DNA from: Perkinsela sp. pyNocScin1
Taxonomy: Eukaryota > Euglenozoa > Kinetoplastea > Prokinetoplastida > Perkinselidae
DNA: 64,000 bases
Reading direction: 5' to 3'
NCBI GenBank assembly: GCA_964019655.1
Contig: CAXHTR010000006.1
Coordinates: forward strand, 1,116,001-1,180,000
The notes beneath the pieces were generated by a model. It searched no databases, was not told the origin of the DNA, and saw only the letters and a program-made list of their open reading frames with translations. Positions 37,304-47,383 of the stretch are shown in pieces; the stretch's first letter is position 1, and every line of letters starts with the position of its first letter. A program made the position numbers and the translations under genes.

Positions 37304-38455
37304 ATGCCCAAGCGAGCACTCAATAGTCCAAATCCAAAGGCCAGAGGCCAAGACAACGCAGCGAGCGACGAGGAGCACGGACTCATGCTCTCCCTCATGA
37401 GCCGATTCGTGTCCTACCGTCACATCCTCGAGGCCCTTACTTCAGCGCAGAGCCCAAACGAGATCTTCACCCTTATCCTATACAAGCGTAACGACAGCGC
37501 CTCAAAAGAGCTCACGCTCACATGGGCCGTCAGTGACGAGCTCGAAGTGCTCGCCCAGCAGACATCCATCTTCCTCTGCGATGTGGCCGATGCGGAGACC
37601 ATGCAGCCGCTTCTCAAGTACCTCAGGAACATCCCTGGTGTCGCGACAGATCTTGACTCGCACCTCCGTGGTGGCATTGTCGATAGCCCGTCACTCATTC
37701 TCATCGAGCCATCGCAGCGAAAACTTGTCTACGCCGAGTACAAATGCAAGGTTGCGTCGCTGCCAACCATCCTCATGATTGTGTACCAGCACACCGCTCA
37801 AGGTAACTCCAGCGCCTCTCCCATCGAGGTGGGAGATGACTACAGCTCATATGAGGAAGACGAGTCAGACGAGGGTGAAGACTACTTTGACTTCCAGAAT
37901 GCGCCACCGCGAAATTTTGAGGTCTACGACCAGCCAGGCCAGCGCGGCGGTCCATCTGCCCAGCAGCAGCGCGAAATCGAGGCCATGCGCCGCGCACAAG
38001 AGCGTCAGGAGATTCAAGACGAGTACCAGCAGGCACTCGCTGCTGACCGGAAGGCCGCTGCCGAGGCAGAGTCGCAGCGCAAGGCGGCGGAGGCCGAAGA
38101 AGAGCGAAAGCGGGCCGAGGCCGACCGTGCGAAGCGCATCGCAGCCGAAAAAGAAGAACTGCGCACCAAGCTCCTCGCTGCAGCGCCGCCGTCTGGCGTC
38201 CGCGTGTGCCTCAGGACCCGAACGGCAGAGAAGGTCATCTTCACAGTTCCCGCGACAGAAAGTTTAAAAACAGTCCTGCAGATGGCCTACGCGACGGACA
38301 AGGACGCTATGGCCGAAAGTCAAGTCGCAGTGTGCACAACGGCGCCGCGGCAGTCATTTTCACTTCAAACAGCAGAACTTCCCTCTGTCGGTGCGGTCGC
38401 TGGCGCCTGTGCGTCGATTGCCTTCATCGTCGAGTATGATGCTGGTGCTGAGTGA
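37304..38455 (+). CDS. UAS-UBX protein (FAF2/UBXD8-like CDC48 adaptor)
   Basis: A 383-residue protein from ATG 37304. Residues about 60-170 form a thioredoxin-like UAS domain (TSIFLCDVADAETMQPLLKYLRNIPGV). An acidic linker (YEEDESDEGEDYFDF) leads to a long charged coiled coil at 225-290, with the EYQQALAADRKAAAEAE block that FAF1, FAF2 and yeast Ubx2/Ubx3 share just before the UBX fold. The last 90 residues (GVRVCLRTRTAEKVIFTVPATESLKTVLQMAYA) fit a UBX domain. UBX domains dock on the N domain of CDC48/p97, encoded at 50228. No N-terminal UBA domain or hairpin membrane anchor is obvious, so it may be soluble. Confidence 0.8.
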   Translation: MPKRALNSPNPKARGQDNAASDEEHGLMLSLMSRFVSYRHILEALTSAQSPNEIFTLILYKRNDSASKELTLTWAVSDELEVLAQQTSIFLCDVADAETMQPLLKYLRNIPGVATDLDSHLRGGIVDSPSLILIEPSQRKLVYAEYKCKVASLPTILMIVYQHTAQGNSSASPIEVGDDYSSYEEDESDEGEDYFDFQNAPPRNFEVYDQPGQRGGPSAQQQREIEAMRRAQERQEIQDEYQQALAADRKAAAEAESQRKAAEAEEERKRAEADRAKRIAAEKEELRTKLLAAAPPSGVRVCLRTRTAEKVIFTVPATESLKTVLQMAYATDKDAMAESQVAVCTTAPRQSFSLQTAELPSVGAVAGACASIAFIVEYDAGAE

Positions 38456-38643
38456 TTGTGCTCTTTCTTTCAAGCGAACACCTACAGCTATATTTTACTT
38501 GCACTGGCCGCATGGTCAGCACGAAGGCTTTCGCCTTCACGCAAAATAGTACTCCAAATTAACCCCACTGCCACTGCGTCAAACTTCCTCATCTCTTCGC
38601 ATTTCCACTTTGTATCCCTACACACACTTTTTCTACGAATTCA

Positions 38644-40086
38644 ATGATGCGCACAAACGCTATCCGCTTCGCGGCCTTCTTCCGCTCGAGCCAGCTCCTT
38701 GCGAGCGAGGGCACGCCAGCGAAGCCCCCTGCCACCCCACCGGCGACCAAACCTACTACCGCTACCCCAGCTAAAAAGGACCCCGAGTCAAGCTCTCAGG
38801 ACATTCGCTGCCTGACGCCGCGAAACCTCGTGGCCGAGCTCGACAAGTTCATCGTCGGCCAGCCCGACGCCAAAAAGGCCGTGGCAATCGCGCTGCGCAA
38901 CCGCTGGCGGCGCCACCAGGTCGAGGGCGACATCCGCGACGAGATCTCCCCCAAGAATATTCTCATGATCGGCCCGACGGGCTGCGGCAAGACAGAGATC
39001 GCGCGGCGCCTCGCGAAGCTCACGGACGCGCCCTTCGTGAAAGTCGAGGCCACCAAGTTCACCGAGGTCGGTTTCCACGGCCGCGACGTCGACACGATCA
39101 TCGACGACCTCCACAAGGCAGCGACGCTCAACGTGCGCAACCGCATCGTCAAGAAGCACGAGGCGCTGGCGCGGGCCCGCGCCGAGGACCGCATCCTCCA
39201 GGCGCTCGCCGGGTCGACGGACACCTTCCGCGAGCACCTCCGCTCGGGGGCCCTCGACGACCTCGATGTGACGATCGACGTCGTCGAGAAAAAGGACCCC
39301 TCGAAGCAGGCGACAGAGGGCAACATCCACATCTCGCTCGACCTCCCTGGCATGGCGGGCGGGCACAAGCGCAACAAGAGTATCAAGAAAACGATGCGCA
39401 TCAAGGAGGCGCTGCAGGTGGTGACCGCCGAGGAGCTCGACAAGCTCGTGGACACGGTCGACGTCCAGAAGGAGGCGACGCGCGCGTGCGAGGAGGACGG
39501 CATCGTTGTTATTGACGAGATCGACAAGATCGTCGTGGGCCGCGACGCGCACCACGGGCACCAGGCGAGCGCGGAGGGCGTCCAGCAGGACCTGCTGCCG
39601 CTCATCGAGGGCACCACTGTGAACACGAAGAGCAACGTGAGCATCAAGACGGACAAGATTCTTTTCATTTGCAGCGGCGCGTTCCACTCGGTGAAGCCGA
39701 ACGACATGCTCGCGGAGCTCCAGGGGCGCCTGCCGATCCGCGTCGAGCTCAAGGCGCTGACGAAGGAGGACTTTTACCGCATCCTGACGACGCCGAAGCA
39801 CAACCTCATCAAGCAGAACGTCGCGATGTTCGGCACGGAGGGCGTCCAGCTCGAGTTCGAGGAGGCCGCGATCTGGGAGATGGCGACGATCGCGACGCAG
39901 GTGAACGCGAACCTCCAGAACATCGGCGCGCGGCGCCTCTTCACGATCATCGAGCGCGTCATGGAGGAGCACAGCTTCCAGGGCCCCGAGCTCAGCGGCA
40001 AGAAGCTCGTCATCACGAAGGCGCACGTCCAGAAGGCAGTCGGGGACCTCTTGAAGAAGATGGACATCACCAAGTACTTGCTGTAG
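38644..40086 (+). CDS. HslU: Mitochondrial HslU (ClpY) AAA+ unfoldase
   Basis: A 480-residue homologue of the bacterial HslUV ATPase. The start at ATG 38644 gives a basic presequence (MMRTNAIRFAAFFRSSQLLA) and a Pro/Thr-rich linker, so it is imported into the mitochondrion. Conserved parts: TPRNLVAELDKFIVGQPDAK, Walker A GPTGCGKTE near residue 110, FTEVGFHGRDVDTII, an I-domain at about 160-275, Walker B VVIDEIDKIV near 288, and sensor motif ICSGAFH. The C-terminus MDITKYLL keeps the hydrophobic tail that in E. coli (ending RFIL) activates HslV, so a partner HslV protease is expected elsewhere. HslUV controls mitochondrial DNA in trypanosomes. Confidence 0.96.
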   Translation: MMRTNAIRFAAFFRSSQLLASEGTPAKPPATPPATKPTTATPAKKDPESSSQDIRCLTPRNLVAELDKFIVGQPDAKKAVAIALRNRWRRHQVEGDIRDEISPKNILMIGPTGCGKTEIARRLAKLTDAPFVKVEATKFTEVGFHGRDVDTIIDDLHKAATLNVRNRIVKKHEALARARAEDRILQALAGSTDTFREHLRSGALDDLDVTIDVVEKKDPSKQATEGNIHISLDLPGMAGGHKRNKSIKKTMRIKEALQVVTAEELDKLVDTVDVQKEATRACEEDGIVVIDEIDKIVVGRDAHHGHQASAEGVQQDLLPLIEGTTVNTKSNVSIKTDKILFICSGAFHSVKPNDMLAELQGRLPIRVELKALTKEDFYRILTTPKHNLIKQNVAMFGTEGVQLEFEEAAIWEMATIATQVNANLQNIGARRLFTIIERVMEEHSFQGPELSGKKLVITKAHVQKAVGDLLKKMDITKYLL

Positions 40087-40479
40087 CGCCGCGTGTGTAC
40101 ATCAGTTGCGTTTAGTGCCAATACTGAAGGACGGGGAGGGATAGAAATTCTTGAAAGAGAATTGGTTTTTATTTAATTATTTTGGTAAAATAGAAAATGG
40201 AAGCAGGTGTAATCGATGCAAATGGGGCATGAACTGCTGAGCATGTAAGGCCAATCTTCGGCTGACTTGAAAATGGAGATGGATGACTGTCTAATATGTT
40301 GGTCAAGGGGTATATCGAAAGCGCTATCAGTGAATCTCTTTGATGAGAGACATGTTCACAAAGTAGATACATTGTTTCGCTATTCTCGCCTATAATCACA
40401 CTCGACACCCCTCCAACCAGCGCTAAAAGCACTAAATCAGGATTCTATTCTATCGTCATTTCTAAAAATCAGTTGTACA
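40087..40479. other. Intergenic spacer
   Basis: About 390 bp of AT-rich DNA after HslU. No reading frame with support, no repeat; ends in a leader-like stretch before the LRR-3 start codon. Confidence 0.55.
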
Positions 40480-41373
40480 ATGGCTAGTCATCTACTTCCC
40501 TTAGCAATAGCCAGTGTCGACCCCACCCTCGGCCGCCTCGACTACGATTCGCTCTCAGACCAAGCGCTTATGGAGATGTTTGTAAGTCATCTCAGTGAAG
40601 AGTCTACAAAAAAATTCAAAGACGGAAATGGGGAATTTATGGATATAAGTGAATGGCCAGACGTTGAGTCCCATGCACGAGATGGGCAAGTCTTAAAACT
40701 TAACTGGCTAGGAGGTATCTCGAACGTCCTTAGTGGGGAGCTGTCGTTTGATTTTATACCGACGAAAATACAACGGATAGATATTCACAGTCACCCACGC
40801 CTCGTTGGGACTGTGCAGACGATCCACCTACCCGCAAGTCTTGCTCATCTCGGTATTTTCTGTACGCAAATGCACGGCCCATTTGATATGACAAAGCTTC
40901 CGAAGAATCTGCAGGTATGTGACATTGCAGAGAACCGTTTTTCAGGGAGCTGTGTCCTCAGCGCCCTCCCGAGCACCTTGACGCTGTTAGATGCAAGAAG
41001 AAATAAATTTTCGGGGAGTATCGATATAACAAAGCTTCCACTCGGCTTTGAATCACTGAGCCTCTCTTTCAACCAGCTCACAGGCGAAGTTACTTTCACC
41101 GATCTCCCCGAAAGCCTCGAGTATATTTTCTTGCACTGTAATATTTTCTCGGGCAGTGTGGTCATCGAGAAGCTCCCGGCAAAAATGAAACAGCTCACGC
41201 TTGATTCAAATGCGTTTGAAGGAAGCGCGGTCGTGCCAAGAAACATAGCGCGCACTTTTACGCATATCCGCTTAGGCCGTAATAAGCTCAAAGCCGTGGT
41301 CGATGAAACAGGTAAGCCGCATCCGCGAGAAGAGAAACTGCTTACAACCGATCGGTTCAATGACATTCGGTAG
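40480..41373 (+). CDS. Leucine-rich repeat protein (LRR-3), AT-richer copy
   Basis: A 297-residue protein from ATG 40480. A hydrophobic N-terminus (HLLPLAIASV) runs into the shared cap GRLDYDSLSDQALMEMF, nearly the same as in LRR-2. A second cap segment (DGQVLKLNWLGG...FDFIPTKIQRIDI) follows. Then come six or seven 23-residue repeats (e.g. LPESLEYIFLHCNIFSGSV). No membrane span at the C-terminus. Codon use is much more AT-rich than in HslU and BMS1 on either side and than in LRR-1, -2 and -4, so this copy has diverged in composition, perhaps through low expression or recent relocation. Confidence 0.85.
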   Translation: MASHLLPLAIASVDPTLGRLDYDSLSDQALMEMFVSHLSEESTKKFKDGNGEFMDISEWPDVESHARDGQVLKLNWLGGISNVLSGELSFDFIPTKIQRIDIHSHPRLVGTVQTIHLPASLAHLGIFCTQMHGPFDMTKLPKNLQVCDIAENRFSGSCVLSALPSTLTLLDARRNKFSGSIDITKLPLGFESLSLSFNQLTGEVTFTDLPESLEYIFLHCNIFSGSVVIEKLPAKMKQLTLDSNAFEGSAVVPRNIARTFTHIRLGRNKLKAVVDETGKPHPREEKLLTTDRFNDIR

Positions 41374-41544
41374 GGGCTACGTGCAAACTGCACGGTGTGT
41401 TCGTTAGAAAAATGCTAATGAGGTAGGGCTAGGTTCAAAACTTTGAGAACTCCGCTTATTTCAAGCATAGTATACCCCGACCTTTTTTTATTTCCCCAAG
41501 CAGCATTCTTTCAATATCTTCAACCCCACACTTTTACCCTAAAA

Positions 41545-44500
41545 ATGCGCAAACAAGACCCAAACTCCGACGAGCAGACGCACAAAAAGTTCGCCAAGCA
41601 GACGAAGGGGCGCGCGGCGGCCAAGCGAACGCTCAACAAGAAGAAGAAGCTCGGCCTCGACACCGAGCCCAACCGTGGGCGCAACCCCAAGGCCTTCACA
41701 TGGCCGTCCGACGGCTCCCACAAGATCGCCCAGCGCAAGCGCAACATCGAGCAGGCCGAGTCCAACGCGCGCATCCCCAAAGTCGACAAGTCGCTCGTGC
41801 CGTCCTCCGAACTCCAGCCGCCAACGCTCGTCGCCGTCGTCGGCCCCGAGGGCTGCGGTAAGTCAACCTTCATCCAGTCCTTTGTCAAAGCCTGCGTCGG
41901 CAAGAGCCTCGCGCGGGTCTACGGCCCCGTCACCTTCACGAACGGCAACCCGCAGCGGCCGAAGCGCTACACTTTTCTGGAATGCCCGCCGACGCTCACC
42001 GCGATGGTCGACGTCTGCAAGGTAGCCGAGATCGTCGTGATGGTCTTCGACGCGGCCACGGGCTTCGAGATGGAAAGCTTTGAGTTTCTCACGCTGGCCA
42101 ACGTCCACGGCCTGCCGCACATCTTCGGGCTCCTCACGCACCTCGACGCTTTAAAAAATAATAAGACACTCAAGAAAACGAAGAAGAAGATGCGCCACCG
42201 CTTCTCGCAGGAGGTCGCCGCGAACGCCGGCAAGCTCTTTTACATCACCGGCCTCGAGGCCAAGACGGGCCTCTACAAGCGCAAGGAGATGCTCCTCCTC
42301 GGGCACTACCTCGCTTCTGTCAAGACAGAGCCCACGACGTGGCGCCAGGCGCACAGCCACCTCCTCGTCGACCGATTTCAAGATGTAACAGCGCGGCAGC
42401 CCGATGGCGAGCGTGGGCCGTCCCGCCAGGTCCAGTGCTATGGCTACGTCCGCGGCAAGCCTCTGGACAAGGACACCCGTGTACACATGCCTGGCGTCGG
42501 CGACTTCTCCATCGAGAAAATTGAAGTGCTCCGCGACCCCTGCGGCGCGGGCGACGCACAAAGCGCTGCGCTCACTTTGAAAGACCGCAAGCGCCAGGCG
42601 AAGGCCAAGGCGAAGCGGCGCGCGATCTTCGCGCCGATGTGCGACCTCGGGGAGCTCAGCTACGACCCCGGCGGTGAGGTTTTTGTGCATAACAGCAACC
42701 CGTCGCACTTTGTCAACGCGTCGCTCGACGACGACGTCGGCGACCTCCACGCGGGCGCCAGGATGCTCCGGGACCTCCGCGCGCTCGGCTACAACACGTC
42801 GGCCGCAGTCCTCGAGCCCGCGGCGCAGCCGGAGCAGGCGACGCAGCCACAGGCCGCACTGCCAGAGCTCACAGAGGTCGTCAAGCCTGTAGAAAACCCG
42901 TGGGACGACCCAGTATTCCGCGCTGCCTCGCGGGGCGACCAGACGATGACAGTGCCCGCCAGCGCCGACATTGACTATATGGCAGACAACGCCTTCGAGA
43001 ACCTGCGCAACCGCTTCGTCACTGGCAAAGTATTTAAGAGTCTTATTGGGGAGAACACAGCGGAAATCGAAGAGCTGCAGGAGGCCAAAGGCTACGAGAG
43101 CGTCGACAGCGCGCCGGAGACCGACGAGGAGGAGCCGCCTGCAACTACACAGAATGCGACGGACGACACCGACGTCCAGGGCCTGCTTGACTTCTTCACG
43201 TCGCACAAGGAGGACTATGACGAGCCAGCCGAGGCACCAGCTACTGTAGAAACTGCGCAGCCGGGCCAGCCGGCGCTCCCCGTCGGCGTCTCCGACGACT
43301 ACTTTGCGCGCAAGCAAGAAAAGCGCCGGAAGCTCTTTGAGGGGAAGCCGAGCTTCTCAGATAGCGCACCTGCGCCCGAAAAACCTTCAGTGGACGACGA
43401 CCCGCTGCCAGCCAAGCCGACGAACATCCACAAGAACATCTTTGAGGCCCAGCAGGCGCGCCTGCAGGCAACAGTCGACGAGATGGCGCAGCACAGCAGC
43501 GCGAACTACTCAGCGCTCCTCGGGTTCTACCCCGGCCTCTACGCGCGTGTGACGCTCAGCGGCGTCCCCGCCGGCTTCGTCGACGCCTTCGCGAACGCGC
43601 AGGGCTTCTCGGAGTCGGACCCCGAGCGCTCGCACTTCCCGCCGCTCGTCCTCGGCGGCCTCCAGCCGACGGAGGCCAACGAGGGCACCGTCCACGCGCG
43701 CGTGCGCAAGCACCGCTGGAAGACGATGCAGGCCCTGCGCAACCGCTCGAAGGCCGAGGGCAGGCAGACGTGCAGCGTGCGCTCGCAGGACCCGATCGTC
43801 GTCTCTGCCGGCTGGCGCCGCTTCGAGACGCAGCCCGTCTTCGCCATCGAGGAGAACGGTCCGACGAACCGCCGGCGGTACATGAAGTACTTGCCCGAGC
43901 ACAGTCACTGTGTCAGCGCATACCACGGGCCGTGGGTGCCGCCGAACAGCGGCGTCTGCGCGTTCCGTCTCAGCTCACCGCTCGGCGCCGATGGAAAAGT
44001 AAAGAAAGGCAAAAAAGACTTCCGCATCGTTTTGACTGGGTACACAATGGAGGTGAGCAGCAGCGACGCCGGGGATATCTCCAAAAAGCTCAAGCTCATT
44101 GGCTACCCCGACCAGATCGCGCAGAACACTGTCTTCGTGAAAGATATGTTCAACAGCGCCGAGGAAGCCGCGCGCTTCGAGGGCGCCAAGGTCAAGACGG
44201 TCGCTGGCATACGCGGTGCCATCAAAAAGGCCCTGCCGGGCAAGCGTGGCGTCGTGCGCTGCACCTTTGAGGACAAAATACTCAAGTCGGACATTGTGTG
44301 CTGCCGCGTGTACACCAAGGTGCCCGTCCCGCGCCACTACAGCCCAGTGACCAACTGGGTGCTCGCCGGGGAGGGTCTTGTCGACTCCGAGGTTGGCCGC
44401 TGGCAGCGGTCGTCGACGGCGGCCGAGCGCTACCTCGCCGCGCACCCGCCGCAGGATGAAGCACCTACCCCAGAAAAATCAGACGCGGGCTACGCCGCGT

Positions 44501-44916
44501 CGCTCGCGGCCAAGCGCAAGGGCACGAAGGCGCTGCTGCACAGCGACCTCAAGTTCCAGATGCCGCGCGGCCTCGCCCGGGTCGCGCCGTTCGCGCAGCG
44601 CGCGGCGGTCGCCGGCGTGCAGGCGAAGCGCCAGCAGGCCATGCAGATCACGACAGACATCAAGAAAGACCTCGCGGAGCTCACGACCGTCGTGCTCGAC
44701 GGCAAGGAGAAGCGCCAGGAGGCCGTGGAGCGGCACTTCAAGCACATCCAGACACGCATGGCGAACGTCGATGCGATCAAGGCGTCGATGAAGCAGGCCA
44801 AGTTCGACAAAAAGGCCGCCGAGGAAGAGGAACGCAAGCAGCGCCTGATGAAGAAACTAAAGAAAGAGCACGCGAAGCTCGGCGAGTTCCAGAAGCTCAA
44901 GAAGCAGCGGATGTGA
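41545..44916 (+). CDS. BMS1: BMS1 ribosome-biogenesis GTPase
   Basis: A 1123-residue nucleolar GTPase of the small-subunit processome. Start is ATG 41545 (MRKQDPNSDEQTHKKF); the frame upstream has no ATG. P-loop VGPEGCGKST is near residues 97-106. ECPPTLTAMVDVCKVAEIVVMVFDA and HGLPHIFGLLTHLD, typical of BMS1/TSR1, follow. An acidic middle with repeated DYDEP and DEEEPP stretches separates this from the C-terminal domain, which holds GFVDAFANAQ, VSAGWRRFETQPVFAI and the beta-barrel YVKD-like FVKDMFNSAEEAARFEG. A lysine-rich coiled tail (KKLKKEHAKLGEFQKLKKQR) ends the protein. BMS1 drives early 18S processing together with RCL1 and UTP factors such as UTP25 at 28223. Confidence 0.95.
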   Translation: MRKQDPNSDEQTHKKFAKQTKGRAAAKRTLNKKKKLGLDTEPNRGRNPKAFTWPSDGSHKIAQRKRNIEQAESNARIPKVDKSLVPSSELQPPTLVAVVGPEGCGKSTFIQSFVKACVGKSLARVYGPVTFTNGNPQRPKRYTFLECPPTLTAMVDVCKVAEIVVMVFDAATGFEMESFEFLTLANVHGLPHIFGLLTHLDALKNNKTLKKTKKKMRHRFSQEVAANAGKLFYITGLEAKTGLYKRKEMLLLGHYLASVKTEPTTWRQAHSHLLVDRFQDVTARQPDGERGPSRQVQCYGYVRGKPLDKDTRVHMPGVGDFSIEKIEVLRDPCGAGDAQSAALTLKDRKRQAKAKAKRRAIFAPMCDLGELSYDPGGEVFVHNSNPSHFVNASLDDDVGDLHAGARMLRDLRALGYNTSAAVLEPAAQPEQATQPQAALPELTEVVKPVENPWDDPVFRAASRGDQTMTVPASADIDYMADNAFENLRNRFVTGKVFKSLIGENTAEIEELQEAKGYESVDSAPETDEEEPPATTQNATDDTDVQGLLDFFTSHKEDYDEPAEAPATVETAQPGQPALPVGVSDDYFARKQEKRRKLFEGKPSFSDSAPAPEKPSVDDDPLPAKPTNIHKNIFEAQQARLQATVDEMAQHSSANYSALLGFYPGLYARVTLSGVPAGFVDAFANAQGFSESDPERSHFPPLVLGGLQPTEANEGTVHARVRKHRWKTMQALRNRSKAEGRQTCSVRSQDPIVVSAGWRRFETQPVFAIEENGPTNRRRYMKYLPEHSHCVSAYHGPWVPPNSGVCAFRLSSPLGADGKVKKGKKDFRIVLTGYTMEVSSSDAGDISKKLKLIGYPDQIAQNTVFVKDMFNSAEEAARFEGAKVKTVAGIRGAIKKALPGKRGVVRCTFEDKILKSDIVCCRVYTKVPVPRHYSPVTNWVLAGEGLVDSEVGRWQRSSTAAERYLAAHPPQDEAPTPEKSDAGYAASLAAKRKGTKALLHSDLKFQMPRGLARVAPFAQRAAVAGVQAKRQQAMQITTDIKKDLAELTTVVLDGKEKRQEAVERHFKHIQTRMANVDAIKASMKQAKFDKKAAEEEERKQRLMKKLKKEHAKLGEFQKLKKQRM

Positions 44917-45019
44917 TCCTCTTATCACTCACCCAATCAATGCTTTTCATCGCATCGCGATTTTTTTCGCTCAAAATTGCATTTCAATCAAATTTCTTTT
45001 TTTCTATAATTAACCTCCA

Positions 45020-46054
45020 ATGGATCTCCGCGTCGGCGGCAAGTACCGCCTGGGCCGCAAGATCGGCGCCGGCAGCTTCGGCGACATCTACCAGGGCACG
45101 AACATCCTGACTGGCGAGCCTGTGGCGATCAAGCTCGAGCCCCTCCAGACGCGCCACCCGCAGCTCATCTACGAGGCGCGCCTGTACAAGATCCTGAACC
45201 ACAACGGCGCGGCCGTCGGCTTCCCGGCCGTGCGCTGGTACGGCGTCGAGGGCGATTACAACGTCATGGTCATTGACCTCCTCGGGCCCTCGCTCGAGGA
45301 CCTCTTCAACTTCTGCGGGCGCAAGTTCTCGATCAAGACGGTCCTCATGCTCGCGGACCAGATGATCTCGCGCATGGAGTACATCCACACCAAGAGCTTC
45401 CTGCACCGCGACGTCAAGCCCGACAACTACCTCATGGGCTCCGGCAAGAAGGGCCACCACGTCTACATCATCGACCTCGGCCTCGCCAAGAAGTACCGCG
45501 ACCCGAAGACGCACCAGCACATCCCGTACAAGGAGGGCAAGAACCTCACGGGCACCGCGCGCTACTGCAGCATCAACACGCACCTCGGCCTCGAGCAGAG
45601 CCGCCGCGACGACCTCGAGGCCGTCGGGTACATTTTGCTCTACTTTTTGCGCGGGTCCCTCCCGTGGCAGGGCCTCAAGGGCCAGACGAAGCAGCAGAAG
45701 TACGACCGCATCTCCGAGAAGAAGATGGCGACCTCCGTCGACGTGCTCTGCCGCGGCTACCCCGACGAGTTCGTCACGTACCTCAACTACGTCCGCGCGC
45801 TGCGCTTTGACGCCCGCCCCGACTACGCGTACCTCCGCAAGCTCCTGCGCGACCTCTTTATCCGCGAGGGCTACCAGACCGACTACGTCTTCGACTGGAC
45901 CCTCAAGCGCATGCGCGAGACGCAGAGCGTCCCGCCCGCGCTCCCACCGGCCGGCTCCCCCGCCGACCAGTCGAACGCCGCCAACGCCGGCACGCAGCAC
46001 CAGGCCGACGAAGCGAGCCGCCTGCCGTCCGCGAGCGAGCCAAAATTGCAGTGA
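45020..46054 (+). CDS. Casein kinase I (CK1 delta/epsilon-type)
   Basis: A 344-residue serine/threonine kinase starting at ATG 45020. Glycine loop [12 protein letters not shown], catalytic lysine in [14 protein letters not shown] at about residue 128, DFG variant [11 protein letters not shown], and the CK1-specific [24 protein letters not shown] and [29 protein letters not shown] are all present. The kinase domain ends near residue 295 (FDWTLKR). The tail of about 45 residues is rich in Ala, Pro and Ser and carries no obvious membrane or lipid signal. It lies 103 bp after BMS1. GC-rich third positions suggest high expression. Confidence 0.97.
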   Translation: MDLRVGGKYRLGRKIGAGSFGDIYQGTNILTGEPVAIKLEPLQTRHPQLIYEARLYKILNHNGAAVGFPAVRWYGVEGDYNVMVIDLLGPSLEDLFNFCGRKFSIKTVLMLADQMISRMEYIHTKSFLHRDVKPDNYLMGSGKKGHHVYIIDLGLAKKYRDPKTHQHIPYKEGKNLTGTARYCSINTHLGLEQSRRDDLEAVGYILLYFLRGSLPWQGLKGQTKQQKYDRISEKKMATSVDVLCRGYPDEFVTYLNYVRALRFDARPDYAYLRKLLRDLFIREGYQTDYVFDWTLKRMRETQSVPPALPPAGSPADQSNAANAGTQHQADEASRLPSASEPKLQ

Positions 46055-46199
46055 CCCGGAAATTGCGGCTTTTGCTAAAAAGCCATGTCGAATACGAGGC
46101 GCATAGCCGAAAATATTGAACACTCCACCGCAATTTTCTTTTTTTGGCTGCCTCACCCCAAAGACTTCATTTTCTTCGCATTACTTTATATCCGTCCAA

Positions 46200-46838
46200 A
46201 TGAACAAAATCTACGACCCAGTGGACGTGAACGACGCCAAGGCGCTGCATGCGGCGCTCATCGACTGTGTGCGGGACTGCATGGCCGACCGCGGCATGCC
46301 TGACAAGAGCACGATCTGGATTTTGCGCGAGTCCATCAACTTCGCCGCCGTCCTCATCGGCGCCGCCATGCAGGCCCTGACGTACTTTTACTTTCTGCCC
46401 TTCGTGCGCTACAACGTTCTGGTCATGTGCGTTAGCTACTACATCTGCACGTACCTCAGCGCGTACATCGAGCGCACGATGGAGGCCAACACGGCGGTCA
46501 TCACGCGGTACACGCCCGAGCGGCCCTATATCGTCCGCATCGAGGTCGCGCCGGTGCCAGACACCGCGCGGGTGAGGCTGACGTTCAGCACGTACCCACA
46601 CACTGACGCGCTGAAGGGCACAGACGCCCCATGTGTTCCGTACCGCTACGCGGGCAAGTACTCGAGCCTCACCTTTTGTGGTATTGCGACTGAGGCGTGC
46701 ACCTTTGAGCGTGGCTGGGGCACGTATTTCACACGGGAGGGCAACCTGTATGTACCGCAGGTGCTCGAGGACGTCGAGTTTGGCCTCAAGGGTGTGTCGG
46801 TACCGCTGGAAGGTGTGCAGCATGTCAAGCAGGATTGA
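46200..46838 (+). CDS. SPCS2: Signal peptidase complex subunit 2 (SPC25-like)
   Basis: A 212-residue ER membrane protein from ATG 46200 (MNKIYDPVDVNDAKALHAALID). The cytosolic start with DAKALHAALIDCVRDCM matches the DxxxVKxALDD...L region of SPCS2. Two closely spaced spans at about 42-62 (INFAAVLIGAAMQALTYFYF) and 70-90 (YNVLVMCVSYYICTYLSAYI) form the family hairpin. The C-terminal cytosolic domain is beta-rich. SPCS2 supports the signal peptidase that processes secreted proteins, such as the LRR family here. Call rests on topology plus weak motifs. Confidence 0.7.
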   Translation: MNKIYDPVDVNDAKALHAALIDCVRDCMADRGMPDKSTIWILRESINFAAVLIGAAMQALTYFYFLPFVRYNVLVMCVSYYICTYLSAYIERTMEANTAVITRYTPERPYIVRIEVAPVPDTARVRLTFSTYPHTDALKGTDAPCVPYRYAGKYSSLTFCGIATEACTFERGWGTYFTREGNLYVPQVLEDVEFGLKGVSVPLEGVQHVKQD

Positions 46839-47383
46839 TCCGGTGTGAAGTGGGGGCATGAATGTGTAGTGTGTCTCGTAGTGATTGCAATATTTATGTT
46901 TGTAGTCGTCAATGAAATAAAAAGATAAAGTGAGGTGATGAAGAAGGAAGAGCGGTTCGATAGGGTAGCTGAACTTTGGGGAGACATGTGACTTGAGGAA
47001 TAGAAATTCGAGAAAATTGAACGCATTCTATTATGCTTCGTTGGAGAGAGCTCACTAAAATCTATGCGTAAGGAAATATTCAGCCACTTCTCTCGTTGAT
47101 AGAACTTCAGGCCCAAGTCGAAGGTCGCGCTATCAAGAAAGTCAAGGACGATCATTCAGAGGAGGAGGCATGAATAAATTTGACTGCATGGGCTTACTCC
47201 ACAAGCATTAGCCTATGATAGATGTCAGCTTTTTGAGAATCATACCCGCCTTGCCTCGCAAAATCTTTTAAAAGCACTCTTCACACATTTTTGCTGAGCT
47301 TTACTTCCAATGCGTTTCAGCTGCACTCAAATTTCAATATCTCTCCTAAACGAACAAATGTTGACCAAGGCACTCATTACGCA
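46839..47383. other. Intergenic spacer
   Basis: About 545 bp, AT-rich after 46870, without a supported frame. On the minus strand some frames run through it but start without ATG. No repeats seen. Confidence 0.5.

Noticed and set aside
38788-40026. 412-codon frame antisense to HslU, and a similar one antisense to CDC48 (51188-52387)
   Set aside because: Same codon-bias artefact; no recognisable domain on the antisense side.
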